A stretch of 64,000 nt of DNA from Rhizobium nepotum 39/7 (GCF_000949865.1 NZ_JWJH01000017.1:124001-188000), one strand, 5' to 3'; shown: positions 36,879 through 45,937, numbered from the stretch's first letter. Numbers and translations are program-made. The notes: generated by a model from the sequence alone, not told the origin.

Positions 36879-37127
36879 TTAATAGACCGGCTCGATATGG
36901 CTCAGAATCCGGCAATTGGAGATAGATGCGGCAAGATTGATGGCGATATCGATCGCCTCCACCGAATCGGCCGTTCCTTCCAGATAGATCATGTCATTTT
37001 CAACGGTTGCGGAAATCCGCGACTTCTCAAGCCCTGTTTCGAAGGCCAGCGCCGAGGTGATTGCCTCACATACGCCAGCCATGCGGTCTCCGAAAAAGCT
37101 CTCCTGGATGCCTGACAAATTGAACAT
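36879..37127 (-). CDS. BON-domain-like small protein
   Basis: An 82-residue protein whose C-terminal half (SRISATVENDMIYLEGTADS, then VEAIDIAINLAASI) looks like a BON domain, which typically binds membranes or phospholipid. There is no signal peptide, so it is probably cytoplasmic. The start at 37127 has a good AAGGAG 7-9 bp upstream; an in-frame upstream Met lacks one. It is divergent from the DUF982 gene. Confidence 0.65.
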   Translation of the reverse strand: MFNLSGIQESFFGDRMAGVCEAITSALAFETGLEKSRISATVENDMIYLEGTADSVEAIDIAINLAASISNCRILSHIEPVY

Positions 37128-37175
37128 GTGCGTTCTCCTTCCTATGGACATTACAACGCCCGAATAGAGGTTTTG

Positions 37176-37215
37176 TTCATCTCCGGTTCATCATTTCGTT
37201 CATCTTCCATTCATC
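37176..37215. promoter_or_regulatory. Four phased TTCATC repeats between BON and DUF982 genes
   Basis: TTCATC occurs at 37176, 37187, 37199 and 37210, spaced 11, 12 and 11 bp, so all copies face one side of the helix. They lie 50-90 bp upstream of the BON-like ATG, in the shared divergent control region. A role as a protein-binding array is inference. Confidence 0.4.
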
Positions 37216-37237
37216 TTGGCAAATTGGAACCCCCTGA

Positions 37238-37260
37238 CCGATCACTTTTTAGGTGATCGG
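37238..37260. promoter_or_regulatory. Inverted repeat upstream of the DUF982 gene
   Basis: A perfect 8-bp inverted repeat (CCGATCAC/GTGATCGG) with a 7-nt T-rich loop lies 80 bp before the DUF982 ATG. On either strand it could be an operator or a small hairpin. Confidence 0.35.
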
Positions 37261-37340
37261 GAACCATTTCGTGAGGCGAGCATTTCGCGCATGGGAATGG
37301 AAATCGCCGTCAAGACGCGTGAAACAGGGAGGAAGACGAC

Positions 37341-37610
37341 ATGCTGATCAACAGAACGGAGCCGTGTCACCACGCCTCGTGGATGAAGCCGGTGGCGATC
37401 CACCTGCCGCTGTCCGCCGCCGTGGAGATCTACAGCCCGCTGGTGGCGCTGGATATGCTGATGTACCGCTGGCCGGAAGAACACGGACCGGAATATGAAG
37501 AAGCGCGCAGGAATTGCCTCGATGCGATCGCCGGACGATGCGACATCGAAAAGGCGCGGGAATCGTTTCTCGCCGCAAGCAGTCACGCGCATATTCTGAA
37601 CATCCACTAG
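37341..37610 (+). CDS. DUF982-family protein
   Basis: An 89-residue cytoplasmic protein. The pattern FSAAVEIY-like (LPLSAAVEIYSPLVALDML), RWPEEHGPEYEEARRNCLDAI and a short C-terminal helix matches DUF982, a family expanded in Rhizobium and Agrobacterium with no known function. A strong GGGAGGAAG lies 6 bp before the ATG. It has its own terminator, so it is monocistronic. Confidence 0.8.
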   Translation: MLINRTEPCHHASWMKPVAIHLPLSAAVEIYSPLVALDMLMYRWPEEHGPEYEEARRNCLDAIAGRCDIEKARESFLAASSHAHILNIH

Positions 37611-37633
37611 TTCATTGGCCGTGATGATGACTG

Positions 37634-37660
37634 GGCCCTTCTTTATGGAGGGCTTTTCTT
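37634..37660 (+). terminator. Rho-independent terminator of the DUF982 gene
   Basis: A GCCCT/AGGGC stem with a 9-nt loop is followed by TTTTCTTTT, 24 bp after the stop codon. Confidence 0.75.
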
Positions 37661-37826
37661 TTGCCGCCGGACAGACGCTTCGGCACCGTTTCCCGTGCCT
37701 TGCACCCTGCCCGCCTGTCGATGATGACATGTAACTGTCACGCAAACGTTATAATCCGCAGTGACGAATTCCATGGAATCGGTTGGCGGACAGACCGCCG
37801 AAAGCTAGGGAGTGAAACTGGCCAGC

Positions 37827-38969
37827 ATGGAAACTGTTTTTGCCCTTTGCGCAATTCTCCTCCTCGCCTTCAATCTTCTCGGCATTGTTCTCGCCGGCTG
37901 GCGCCTGACGAGACGAGACACGGAAAACGAGCTTGTGCGGCGAAAACCGCCAGTCTCGCTGGTGGTGCCGCTACGTGGTGTGGAAAACTTCACGCCGCTG
38001 ACGCTGTCGCGGGCGTTTCAGCTCGATTGGCCGGATTACGAATTGCTATTTTGCGTCGCCGACGAATCCGATCCGGTGATCGAGGAAGTGCGCAAGGCAA
38101 GCGCCGCCTCCCCGGCGGTTTCGGCACAATTGCTCATCGGCGACGACCGCATCAGCGCCAATCCGAAACTGAACAATTGCGTCAAGGGCTGGCGCGCCGC
38201 CCGCCACGAATGGGTCATTCTGGCCGATTCGAATGTGCTGATGCCGCAATCCTACATCGCGACCATGATGTCGGCCTGGCGGCCGGATAGCGGGCTTGTC
38301 TGCTCGCCGCCGCTCGGCTCTCGGCCGGCAGGCTTCTGGGCCCATGTGGAATGCGCCTTCCTCAACGGTTCACAGGGCCGCTGGCAATATGCGGCGGAAG
38401 CCATCGGCATCGGTTTCGCGCAAGGCAAATCGATGTTGTGGAACAAGCCGTTTCTGGAGGAGCGTGGCGGCATTCGCGCACTCGCCGCCGAAATCGCCGA
38501 AGACGCCGCCTCTACGAAACTGGTCAGAAATGCCGGCCGCAAGGTGCATCTGGTCTCTGCCCCGTTCGAACAGCCGCTCGGCCAGCGCAATGCCGGCGAG
38601 ATCTGGTCGCGGCAGACCCGCTGGGCGCGGCTGCGGCGCGTGACCTTCCCGCAATATTTTGCCCCGGAAATCCTGACAGGCGGGCTTCCCCCGCTTCTCT
38701 TCGCGCTCGGGGCCGCCGTTGCGGCGGATGCAGACCTCACCGTCACCGCCATCGCCGTGCTCGCCGCCATGTACGGCCCGGAACTGGCGCTCACAGCCCT
38801 CAACCGGTGGCCCGTATCCATCTATACCCTGCCGGCCATGATCGCGCGGGATATGATCATGCCCTTCGTCTGGATACGCAGCTGGATCGGCAGCGCGGTC
38901 GCGTGGCGCGGCAATGTCATGACGATCGGCACAGCCGAAAGCACATTGGCCGGCCCATCGGCGGACTGA
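37827..38969 (+). CDS. Ceramide glucosyltransferase-like GT21 enzyme
   Basis: A 380-residue membrane glycosyltransferase. It has an N-terminal membrane anchor, the nucleotide-sugar domain (VSLVVPLRGVENFTPL, then VILADSNVLMP with the D-x-N metal site near residue 130), an EDAASTKL block for the catalytic Asp near 228, and the R-Q-x-x-R-W motif (SRQTRWARLRR) near 258. C-terminal membrane helices follow. GT21 enzymes glucosylate ceramide or related lipids, and Agrobacterium is a bacterium with such activity. The ATG at 37827 was preferred over a GTG at 37812; both lie close to GGGAG. Confidence 0.85.
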   Translation: METVFALCAILLLAFNLLGIVLAGWRLTRRDTENELVRRKPPVSLVVPLRGVENFTPLTLSRAFQLDWPDYELLFCVADESDPVIEEVRKASAASPAVSAQLLIGDDRISANPKLNNCVKGWRAARHEWVILADSNVLMPQSYIATMMSAWRPDSGLVCSPPLGSRPAGFWAHVECAFLNGSQGRWQYAAEAIGIGFAQGKSMLWNKPFLEERGGIRALAAEIAEDAASTKLVRNAGRKVHLVSAPFEQPLGQRNAGEIWSRQTRWARLRRVTFPQYFAPEILTGGLPPLLFALGAAVAADADLTVTAIAVLAAMYGPELALTALNRWPVSIYTLPAMIARDMIMPFVWIRSWIGSAVAWRGNVMTIGTAESTLAGPSAD

Positions 38970-39024
38970 ACGAAAGCTTTTCCTTTAAGGAAGTTACACC
39001 GACAAGCGAATATTTCGCTTTAAA

Positions 39025-39101
<77 letters not shown>

Positions 39102-39366
39102 CCGAGGCGATGGCTGGGGAATACACGGTTCACCCGAAGTCCGCAACAGGGAAATTCATCTTTGTTGAACCGTTGCCATGATCGGCGGAAATTGGTGCCT
39201 ATGTGAAGAGAGCACCATCAGGCGGCAAGGGATAATCGTCTTGACTCTCACATGAAGTCGGTCCATTTCAAATTCAGCGTTCCTGACACGATTTGGTTAT
39301 TCTATTCAGGTACGTGAAGAGTAATCCGGGGTGTATGCCCCGCCGCCCAACCGGAGCAGTTTCGAC

Positions 39367-39672
39367 ATGTCTGCGAAGATTTACCGCCCTGCAAAAACCG
39401 CCATGCAATCCGGCACGGCGAAGACCAATGTCTGGGTTCTGGAATTCGACGCCGAGGTACCGCGCAAGATCGATCCGATCATGGGCTATACCTCCAGTTC
39501 AGACATGAAACAGCAGGTCAAGCTGACATTCGAGACCCAGGAACAGGCCGAAGCCTATGCGCAGCGCAAGGGCATCGAATACCGCGTCATTCAGCCGAAG
39601 GACGCGACCCGCAAGGTTGTTTCCTATCCGGACAATTTCCGTTTCAGCCGCACCCAGCCCTGGACGCATTGA
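39367..39672 (+). CDS. NDUFS4-like complex I accessory subunit (ETC complex I conserved region)
   Basis: A 101-residue homologue of the mitochondrial complex I subunit NDUFS4 (18/21-kDa). The core WVLEFDAEVPRKIDPIMGYT and the C-terminal YPDNFRFSRTQPWTH are diagnostic. In alphaproteobacteria this is a supernumerary subunit that stabilises the N-module of NADH:ubiquinone oxidoreductase. It is unlinked to a nuo operon here, as is usual. The ATG at 39367 was chosen because the family starts MSAKIYRPAKTAMQSG. A tRNA-Arg gene follows 50 bp downstream. Confidence 0.93.
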   Translation: MSAKIYRPAKTAMQSGTAKTNVWVLEFDAEVPRKIDPIMGYTSSSDMKQQVKLTFETQEQAEAYAQRKGIEYRVIQPKDATRKVVSYPDNFRFSRTQPWTH

Positions 39673-39722
39673 ACGAAACGCACTGAAGACTTTCCGCCGG
39701 AGCAATGATCGCCTGGCACAAC

Positions 39723-39799
39723 GGCCCCTTAGCTCAGCTGGATAGAGCGTCGACCTTCTAAGTCGAATGTCGCAGGTTCGAATCCTGCAGGGGTCGCCA
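39723..39799 (+). tRNA. tRNA-Arg(TCT)
   Basis: Acceptor GGCCCCT/AGGGGTC (one G-U pair), anticodon stem TCGAC/GTCGA with loop CTTCTAA (anticodon TCT), T stem GCAGG/CCTGC, encoded CCA. Length 77 nt. Confidence 0.97.
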
Positions 39800-39938
39800 C
39801 TTCTTCTTAAATTATTGGTTTTTCGGTGAAATACTGAACGCCACCCTCACTATGACGAAGGTGAGGGAATAGAGCTTTGCTGACTTCAGCGAACAGCAAC
39901 AATCCCCAGCAAGTGCGCGCCTTCGAAAAGACCCCGCC

Positions 39939-40094
39939 CTACCCCTGCCCGAAAAGCGTGAAATAACCCCATGCTGCCGCGAAGAATGCGATGACGGCGG
40001 CGATCGTCAGGGCTTTTTTCGATTTCGGCCCGAGCGGCTGGCGTGGTTTTTTCGGCGGTGTCGGTTTGCGGAACTTCACCACGTTGTCGTTCAT
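39939..40094 (-). CDS. 51-residue single-pass membrane protein
   Basis: A short gene reading MNDNVVKFRKPTPPKKPRQP, a basic Lys-rich stretch, then one hydrophobic helix (ALTIAAVIAFFAAAWGYFTL, about residues 28-47) and a stop. The composition (positive N-terminus, one membrane span, very short periplasmic tail) and a conventional start are those of a real small membrane protein, and I recall similar proteins in rhizobia. The function is unknown. It is divergent from the MacA-like gene, with about 236 bp between starts. Confidence 0.7.
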   Translation of the reverse strand: MNDNVVKFRKPTPPKKPRQPLGPKSKKALTIAAVIAFFAAAWGYFTLFGQG

Positions 40095-40330
40095 TCTATC
40101 ATCGTCCTGCATATCGCTGCTGAAACCGGCGCCACATCCATGGCGTCGGCGTTTCCGGATTTATCTCTACCAGACGAGAGCTATCATAAATATTACCAAG
40201 TTTTCACTTCCCCCTTTGGGCAAGCTATGTCACTTCCCACAATCAGAGGAATACAAACAGCGACAGACGGACCGGAAAACAGGGGTGGAAACAATCCCCT
40301 GTGGCATTTTGAATTTTGCGGGTGACGAAA

Positions 40331-41629
40331 ATGAATGACACCAACACCAATGGCCGCGACGTGGAAAACAGCCAGCCCGACCTGCGGGAGATCTTGGGCA
40401 CAAGCAGAACCGGCAGGAAGAAGAAGTCGCGCCGGTATCTCTATGCCGCAGCAGCCATCGTGCTGATCGGCGGGGGGCTTGCCTATTATTACCAGTCGCG
40501 TGCCGCAGGCGTCGCCTATAGCTACGTCACGGAAGCGGCGAAACAGGGCGATCTTTCCGTCATCGTCACCTCCACCGGCTCGGTCCAGCCGACGGATCAG
40601 GTTGATATATCGAGCGAATTGTCCGGCACCGTGCGCAAGGTCAACGTCACCTACAACACCCCGGTCAAATCCGGCGATATTCTGGCGGAGCTTGATACCA
40701 ACAAGCTGGAGGCCGACGTGCAGAGCGCCCGCGCCAAGCTCGCCTCCGCCAAGGCCAATGTGCTGAAGGCGCGCGCCGATCTCGGCTCGGCAAAGACGTC
40801 GATGGAGCGCCTGCGGTCGCTGGTGCAGAACCGGGTCTCCAGCCAGCAGGATCTGGACGCCGCACAGTTCACCCACGATGCCGCAGCCGCCACGCTGCAG
40901 GTCAACGAGGCGACCGTGCTTTCGGCGGAAGCGGATCTGAGGCTCGCCGAGGTCAATCTCGGCAAGGCGAAGATCGTCTCGCCCATTGACGGCGTCATCC
41001 TCACCCGCAGTGTCGATCCCGGCGCCACCGTCGCCTCGTCGCTCAACGCCCCGGTGCTGTTCACCATCGCCGGCGATCTGCGCCAGATGGAATTGCAGGT
41101 GTCGGTGGATGAGGCGGATGTCGGCAAGGTCGAAACCGGGCAGAAAGCCACGTTCAACGTCGATGCCTATCCCGACCGCAGCTTCCCGGCGGAAATCGAA
41201 ACCGTGCGTTTCGCGTCCGAAACCGTGTCGAACGTGGTAACCTACAAGGGCATATTGACGGTGGACAACGAAGAGTTGCTGCTGCGCCCCGGCATGACCG
41301 CAACCGCCAATATCGTCGTTGAAGAGATCAAGGATACGCTGCTGGTACCGAACTCGGCGCTGCGATATACGCCGCCGCGCGAATCCGCCTCCCGTGGCGG
41401 CGGGTTGATGAGCCTGTTCCGCCCTCCCCGCATGGGCCGCTCGCAGAACCGCGACGCCGGACAGGCCGCTACGGGCAAAAGAACGGTCTGGGTGCTGCGC
41501 AACAACAACCCCGTCTCGGTCTCCATCGAAACCGGCTCCACCGATGGCCAGCATACCGTGGTAAAATCGGGCGAGTTGAAAGCCGACGATCTGGTGATTA
41601 CCGACGCAACGGCCCGCAACGCCGGCTGA
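40331..41629 (+). CDS. MacA-like periplasmic adaptor (HlyD/RND-MFP family)
   Basis: A 432-residue membrane-fusion protein. A short cytoplasmic basic tail (GRKKKSRRYLY) precedes one membrane helix near residues 40-60. The lipoyl half-motif (STGSVQPTDQVDISSELSG, near 85), a coiled-coil hairpin (about 130-215), the second lipoyl half and the beta-barrel domain follow in order. It would couple an inner-membrane ABC exporter to an outer-membrane channel such as TolC. The ATG at 40331 was chosen over an upstream non-ATG codon. It is first in a three-gene operon, 14 bp before the ATPase. Confidence 0.92.
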   Translation: MNDTNTNGRDVENSQPDLREILGTSRTGRKKKSRRYLYAAAAIVLIGGGLAYYYQSRAAGVAYSYVTEAAKQGDLSVIVTSTGSVQPTDQVDISSELSGTVRKVNVTYNTPVKSGDILAELDTNKLEADVQSARAKLASAKANVLKARADLGSAKTSMERLRSLVQNRVSSQQDLDAAQFTHDAAAATLQVNEATVLSAEADLRLAEVNLGKAKIVSPIDGVILTRSVDPGATVASSLNAPVLFTIAGDLRQMELQVSVDEADVGKVETGQKATFNVDAYPDRSFPAEIETVRFASETVSNVVTYKGILTVDNEELLLRPGMTATANIVVEEIKDTLLVPNSALRYTPPRESASRGGGLMSLFRPPRMGRSQNRDAGQAATGKRTVWVLRNNNPVSVSIETGSTDGQHTVVKSGELKADDLVITDATARNAG

Positions 41630-41643
41630 CGGAGGAAAACCGC

Positions 41644-42363
41644 ATGCAACAGCCGCCGCTCATCGAGTTCCGCAATGTCGTCAAGCAATATGGCCGGGGC
41701 GAAGCGACGATCCGCGCGCTCGACGGCGTCAGCCTTTCGATCCGCGAAAAGGAATTCGTCGCCATCATGGGTCCATCAGGTTCGGGCAAATCCACCTCGA
41801 TGAACATCATCGGCTGTCTGGATGTGCCGACAACAGGCGAATATCTGTTCCAGGGCGTGCCGACCAGCGGCTTCGACAACGAACATCTGACGCTGCTGCG
41901 CCGCCATATGCTGGGCTTCGTGTTTCAGGGCTTCAATCTTCTGTCGCGCACCTCGGCGGTGGAAAATGTCGAGCTGCCGCTGATCTATCGCGGCATGAAG
42001 GCGTCGGAACGGCGCGCACGCGCCATGGAGGCGCTTGCACAGGTGGGATTGAAGGGCCGCGAGGATCACACGACGCAGGAGCTTTCCGGCGGCCAGCAGC
42101 AGCGTGTGGCCATTGCAAGGGCCATCGTCACCCGCCCCGCTCTGCTTCTGGCCGACGAACCGACCGGCAATCTCGATACCAAAACCAGCGCCGAGATCAT
42201 GGAGCTGATCACCGCGCTTAATCGCGACAAGGGCATTACGGTCGTCATGGTCACGCATGAGGAGGATATCGCGGCCCATGCGGGGCGCCTGCTGCGTTTC
42301 GTCGACGGGCATCTCGCCTCCGACAGCGCGGCGGAAAAGAAGGAGACTTCCGATGTTCTTTGA
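41644..42363 (+). CDS. MacB-type ABC transporter ATP-binding protein
   Basis: A 239-residue ATPase of the LolD/MacB class. Walker A is MGPSGSGKSTSMNIIG (about residues 42-56), the signature ELSGGQQQRVAIARAIV (about 148), and Walker B LLLADEPTGNLD. It overlaps the permease start by 11 bp. In MacB of E. coli the ATPase and permease are fused; here they are separate, as in many alphaproteobacteria. Likely cargo is a macrolide-like drug, peptide or lipid; it is not determinable. Confidence 0.95.
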   Translation: MQQPPLIEFRNVVKQYGRGEATIRALDGVSLSIREKEFVAIMGPSGSGKSTSMNIIGCLDVPTTGEYLFQGVPTSGFDNEHLTLLRRHMLGFVFQGFNLLSRTSAVENVELPLIYRGMKASERRARAMEALAQVGLKGREDHTTQELSGGQQQRVAIARAIVTRPALLLADEPTGNLDTKTSAEIMELITALNRDKGITVVMVTHEEDIAAHAGRLLRFVDGHLASDSAAEKKETSDVL

Positions 42364-43561
42364 AACGTCGCGTCTTGCGCTGCGCGCCATCAGCCGCAAC
42401 CTGCTCCGCTCATTCCTCACGGTGCTGGGCGTCGTTATCGGTGTCGCAGCCGTCATCGCCATGGTCACCATCGGCAATGGCACGACGGAACAGGTGAAAT
42501 CGGAATTATCGCGGCTCGGCACCAACATGTTGTTCGTGCGTCCCGGCCAGTTCGGCCCCGGCCGCGCCAGCACCGAGGCCAAGCGCTTCGATGACCGCGA
42601 TGTCGAGGCCATCCGCAACCAGATCAGCGGCATACGCGCCGTCGCCCCGCAAAACCGCAGCTCGGCCGCGACAGTCATTTTCGGCGGCAAGAACCACCAG
42701 ACGAGCGTCATCGGCACCACCAACGACTATCTGATCGCGCAGGACTGGACCATCGCACTCGGACGCGAGTTCCAGCCCGCTGAAGATCGCGGAGGCCAGA
42801 TCGGCTGCATCATCGGCGAAACGGTGCGGCAGGAATTGTTCGGTGCGGAAAACCCGGTGGGGCAAACGATCCGTGTCAGCAACATCTCCTGCCCTGTCAT
42901 CGGGGTTCTCGCCAGAAAAGGCCAATCCGGCCTCGGCGACGATCAGGACGACACCATCATCATGCCGCTGAAAATCCACCAGCGGCGCATCGGCGGCACC
43001 ACCACCATTTCCTCGATCATGGTCTCGGCGCAGGACGGCGTTTCCACCGCCAAGGTGCAGAGCGACCTGCAGAACCTGTTGCGCGAGCGTCGCCGCATCG
43101 GCATCGGCCGCGAGGACGATTTCACCGTCAACGACATGACGCAGATCGCCTCGGCCATGACCGGCACGACGACGCTGCTGACCGGGCTTCTCGGTGCAGT
43201 CGCAGCGGTCAGCCTTCTGGTCGGCGGCATCGGCATCATGAACATCATGCTGGTCTCGGTGACGGAACGCACCCGCGAAATCGGCATACGGCTCGCCATC
43301 GGCGCACTGGAAAAACAGGTGCTGACGCAGTTTCTGGTGGAAGCGGTCATGCTCTCCGCCTTCGGCGGCACCGTCGGCATCCTGACCGGCCTCGGCCTTG
43401 CCTATAGCGTCGTCAGCTTTCTCAACGTGCCATTCGTCACCAGCCCGTCGATCATCTTCCTCGCCTTCGCCTTCTCGGCGGCCATCGGGGTGATTTTCGG
43501 TTATTTCCCGGCGCGGCGGGCGGCGAGTCTGAGCCCGATAGAGGCGCTACGGCACGAGTGA
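42353..43561 (+). CDS. MacB-type FtsX-like ABC permease
   Basis: A 403-residue permease of the MacB_PCD plus FtsX architecture. The first helix (residues about 18-42, SFLTVLGVVIGVAAVIAMVT) is followed by a large periplasmic domain (about 45-280) and three helices. Within these, SLLVGGIGIMNIMLVSVTERTREIGIRLAIGA is the FtsX signature (quoted in part: GIGIMNIMLVSVTERTREIG). The start at 42353 lies inside the ATPase gene and is the first Met before the membrane segment. Together with the two upstream genes it forms a tripartite exporter. Confidence 0.94.
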   Translation: MFFETSRLALRAISRNLLRSFLTVLGVVIGVAAVIAMVTIGNGTTEQVKSELSRLGTNMLFVRPGQFGPGRASTEAKRFDDRDVEAIRNQISGIRAVAPQNRSSAATVIFGGKNHQTSVIGTTNDYLIAQDWTIALGREFQPAEDRGGQIGCIIGETVRQELFGAENPVGQTIRVSNISCPVIGVLARKGQSGLGDDQDDTIIMPLKIHQRRIGGTTTISSIMVSAQDGVSTAKVQSDLQNLLRERRRIGIGREDDFTVNDMTQIASAMTGTTTLLTGLLGAVAAVSLLVGGIGIMNIMLVSVTERTREIGIRLAIGALEKQVLTQFLVEAVMLSAFGGTVGILTGLGLAYSVVSFLNVPFVTSPSIIFLAFAFSAAIGVIFGYFPARRAASLSPIEALRHE

Positions 43562-43610
43562 GCGGCTTCGAACGGGGCAGTTTCGTGGAAGAGCGAGCAA
43601 ACCTCTCCTC

Positions 43611-43697
43611 CGTCATCCTCGGGCTTGTCCCGAGGATCTACAAACGTTTCAAGCGATTTGACGGGGATGGATCCTCGGGTCAAGCCCGAGGATGACG
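43611..43697. repeat. Palindromic intergenic repeat, type B, copy 1
   Basis: Arms CGTCATCCTCGGGCTTG and CAAGCCCGAGGATGACG are exact inverted repeats at the ends of an 87-bp element. The inner CCCGAGGAT and ATCCTCGGG add a second palindromic layer. It lies between the convergent MacB permease gene and sufA, where it could act as a terminator. A related element is at 48060-48152. Confidence 0.8.
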
Positions 43698-43764
43698 TCG
43701 AGAGTGCGGTGACGTCACGTACCTAACGAGGTTTTTCCCACAATCGGAGATGGCAGGTGGCCGA

Positions 43765-44154
43765 TCAAACGCTCGCCTCAGCCTCGCGCTGCTTGGCAAG
43801 CGCTGCCAGATCGGCAGGCTTCAGCTCAACCGATTCACCGCAACCGCAGGCCGAGGTCTGGTTCGGATTGTTGAAGGTGAAGCCGGAACGCATCTTGGTC
43901 ACTTCGAAATCCATCTGGGTGCCGAGCAGATAAAGCACGGCGGAGGGCTGAACCCAAACCCTTGCTCCGTCGAATTCGACTAGGTCGTCCTTCGCATCCG
44001 CTTCGGTCACGAGGTCGATGGTATATTCCATGCCCGCGCAACCGCCCTTCTTGATGCCGATGCGTACGCCCTTGGCATCCGGTCCGGAATTTTCGACGAT
44101 TGCTTTAACACGCGAGGCGGCAGCCCCGGTTATGGTCATGATCGCAAAGCCCAT
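43765..44154 (-). CDS. sufA: Fe-S cluster carrier of the A type (SufA/IscA)
   Basis: A 129-residue A-type carrier. The three conserved cysteines are visible: one in KKGGCAGMEY near residue 43 and two in SACGCGESV near 108. The start at 44154 was chosen because AAGGAG lies 9 bp upstream; an earlier in-frame TTG would place this RBS inside the gene. It is the last gene of the suf operon and takes clusters from the SufBCD scaffold to target apoproteins. Confidence 0.92.
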   Translation of the reverse strand: MGFAIMTITGAAASRVKAIVENSGPDAKGVRIGIKKGGCAGMEYTIDLVTEADAKDDLVEFDGARVWVQPSAVLYLLGTQMDFEVTKMRSGFTFNNPNQTSACGCGESVELKPADLAALAKQREAEASV

Positions 44155-44265
44155 GGGCTTAGTCTCCTTCGACAATCGAGTTCAAGGCTCGATGTTTATG
44201 GATTTCAATTTAATGGCGCTCGAGAGTGTCATCAAGAGATGACACCAGTCAAAATCAAATCAGTC

Positions 44266-44649
44266 TCAATACCAGCCGACGGCGACCTGCGCCTCTTCCG
44301 ACATGCGGTCCGGCGTCCACGGCGGATCGAAGGTCATCGACACGTCAACGCCGGATACACCCTCGACCGCGCCGACGGCATTTTCCACCCAGCCCGGCAT
44401 TTCGCCCGCCACCGGGCAGCCCGGCGCTGTCAGCGTCATGACGATCTTGACCATCCGGTCGTCTTCGATATCGATCTTGTAGATCAGACCGAGTTCGAAA
44501 ATGTCGGCCGGAATTTCCGGGTCGTAGACCGTCTTCAGCGCCGAGATCACGTCGTCGCTGAGGCGCGCCAGTTCGTCGGGGGCAATGGAAGACGGCTTTG
44601 CCGCTTCTTCGATCGCATCATCTGTCTTTGCAGTAGCTTCGGCAGTCAT
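44266..44649 (-). CDS. sufT: DUF59/MIP18-type Fe-S assembly protein (SufT)
   Basis: A 127-residue protein of the DUF59 family. An Ala- and Glu-rich N-terminus precedes the core: ISALKTVYDPEIPADIFELG (residues about 36-55), IVMTLTAPGCPVAGEMP with the conserved Cys near 76, and SMTFDPPWTPDRMSEEA near 104. SufT proteins act in Fe-S maturation and lie in suf operons of many bacteria. It lies between sufS and sufA on the same strand. Confidence 0.88.
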   Translation of the reverse strand: MTAEATAKTDDAIEEAAKPSSIAPDELARLSDDVISALKTVYDPEIPADIFELGLIYKIDIEDDRMVKIVMTLTAPGCPVAGEMPGWVENAVGAVEGVSGVDVSMTFDPPWTPDRMSEEAQVAVGWY

Positions 44650-44686
44650 GGTCTTATCCTCAATCCTGATCTCTTTTATCCTGATA

Positions 44687-45937
44687 TCAGGCGAAAAATT
44701 TGCGCGCATAATCCAGCGCCTCGACAAGAGAGTCTACTTCGGCGCGGGTATTGTAAAGGCCGAACGATGCCCGGCATGTGGAGGTGACGCCGAACCGTTT
44801 CAAGAGCGGCATGGCGCAATGGGTGCCGGCACGCACGGCTACGCCGCGCCGGTCGATCACCATCGAGACGTCATGGGCATGAATGCCCTCGAGTTCGAAG
44901 GAGAAGATGCCGCCCTTATCAGGCGCATTGCCGATGATGCGCAGCGAATTGACCTCGCGCAGCCGCTCGGTGGCGTAAGCTGCAAGATCGGCCTCATGCG
45001 CGGCAATCGCGGCACGGCCGAGATTGTCCATATAATCCAGCGCATAACCAAGCCCGATAGCCTGCACGATGGGCGGCGTGCCCGCTTCGAAGCGATGCGG
45101 CGGCTCGTTATAGGTGACATTGTCTTCGGAGACGTCGAGGATCATCTCGCCGCCACCCTGGAACGGCCGCATCTCGCTCAAGCGATCAGCCTTGCCGTAA
45201 AGCACGCCGATCCCGGAGGGACCGTAAAGCTTGTGGCCGGTCATGACGTACCAGTCGCAGTCGATATCGCGCACGTCGACCGGCATGTGAACCGCGCCCT
45301 GACTGCCGTCGACCAGCACCGGGATGCCGCGCTCATGGGCGATGCGGCAGATTTCCTTGACCGGAACGATGGTGCCGAGCGCATTCGACATATGGGTGAT
45401 GGCGACGAGCTTGGTGCGCTCCGTCAGGCTCTTTTCGAAAGCCTCGATATGGAATGCGCCGTCATCATCGACAGGCACCCAGACCAGCTTGGCGCCCTGC
45501 CGCTCGCGAATGAAATGCCATGGCACGATATTGGAGTGGTGCTCCATGATCGAGATGACGATCTCGTCGCCCTCGCCGATCTTTGGCATGCCGTAACCGT
45601 AAGCGACCGTATTGATCGCCTCGGTGGAGGATTTGGTGAAGACGATCTCGTCCACCGAACCGGCGTTCAGAAAACGGCGCACCTTTTCGCGCGCCGCCTC
45701 ATAGGCGTCGGTTGCGGCATTGGAGAGAAAATGCAGGCCACGATGCACATTCGCATATTCGTTGGAATAAGCATGCGAAACGGCATCGATCACCACCTGC
45801 GGTTTTTGAGCGGACGCGCCGTTGTCGAGATAGACCAGCGGCTTGCCATAGACCTCGCGCGACAGGATCGGAAAATCCTTCCGCACGGCTTCGACGTCAT
45901 AAGGGGCCGCGATTGCGGCGCGTTCGCTCTCAGGCAT
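44687..45937 (-). CDS. sufS: Cysteine desulfurase SufS
   Basis: A 416-residue class II (SufS-type) PLP enzyme that mobilises sulfur from cysteine. The PLP Lys lies in VMTGHKLYGPSGIGVLYG near residue 236. The catalytic Cys is in the short loop RAGTHCAMPLLKRFG near 375, as expected for group II. The start MPESERAAIAAPYDVEAVR overlaps the sufD stop by 8 bp. It is the second desulfurase gene of this operon; the other is at 49830. Confidence 0.95.
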   Translation of the reverse strand: MPESERAAIAAPYDVEAVRKDFPILSREVYGKPLVYLDNGASAQKPQVVIDAVSHAYSNEYANVHRGLHFLSNAATDAYEAAREKVRRFLNAGSVDEIVFTKSSTEAINTVAYGYGMPKIGEGDEIVISIMEHHSNIVPWHFIRERQGAKLVWVPVDDDGAFHIEAFEKSLTERTKLVAITHMSNALGTIVPVKEICRIAHERGIPVLVDGSQGAVHMPVDVRDIDCDWYVMTGHKLYGPSGIGVLYGKADRLSEMRPFQGGGEMILDVSEDNVTYNEPPHRFEAGTPPIVQAIGLGYALDYMDNLGRAAIAAHEADLAAYATERLREVNSLRIIGNAPDKGGIFSFELEGIHAHDVSMVIDRRGVAVRAGTHCAMPLLKRFGVTSTCRASFGLYNTRAEVDSLVEALDYARKFFA

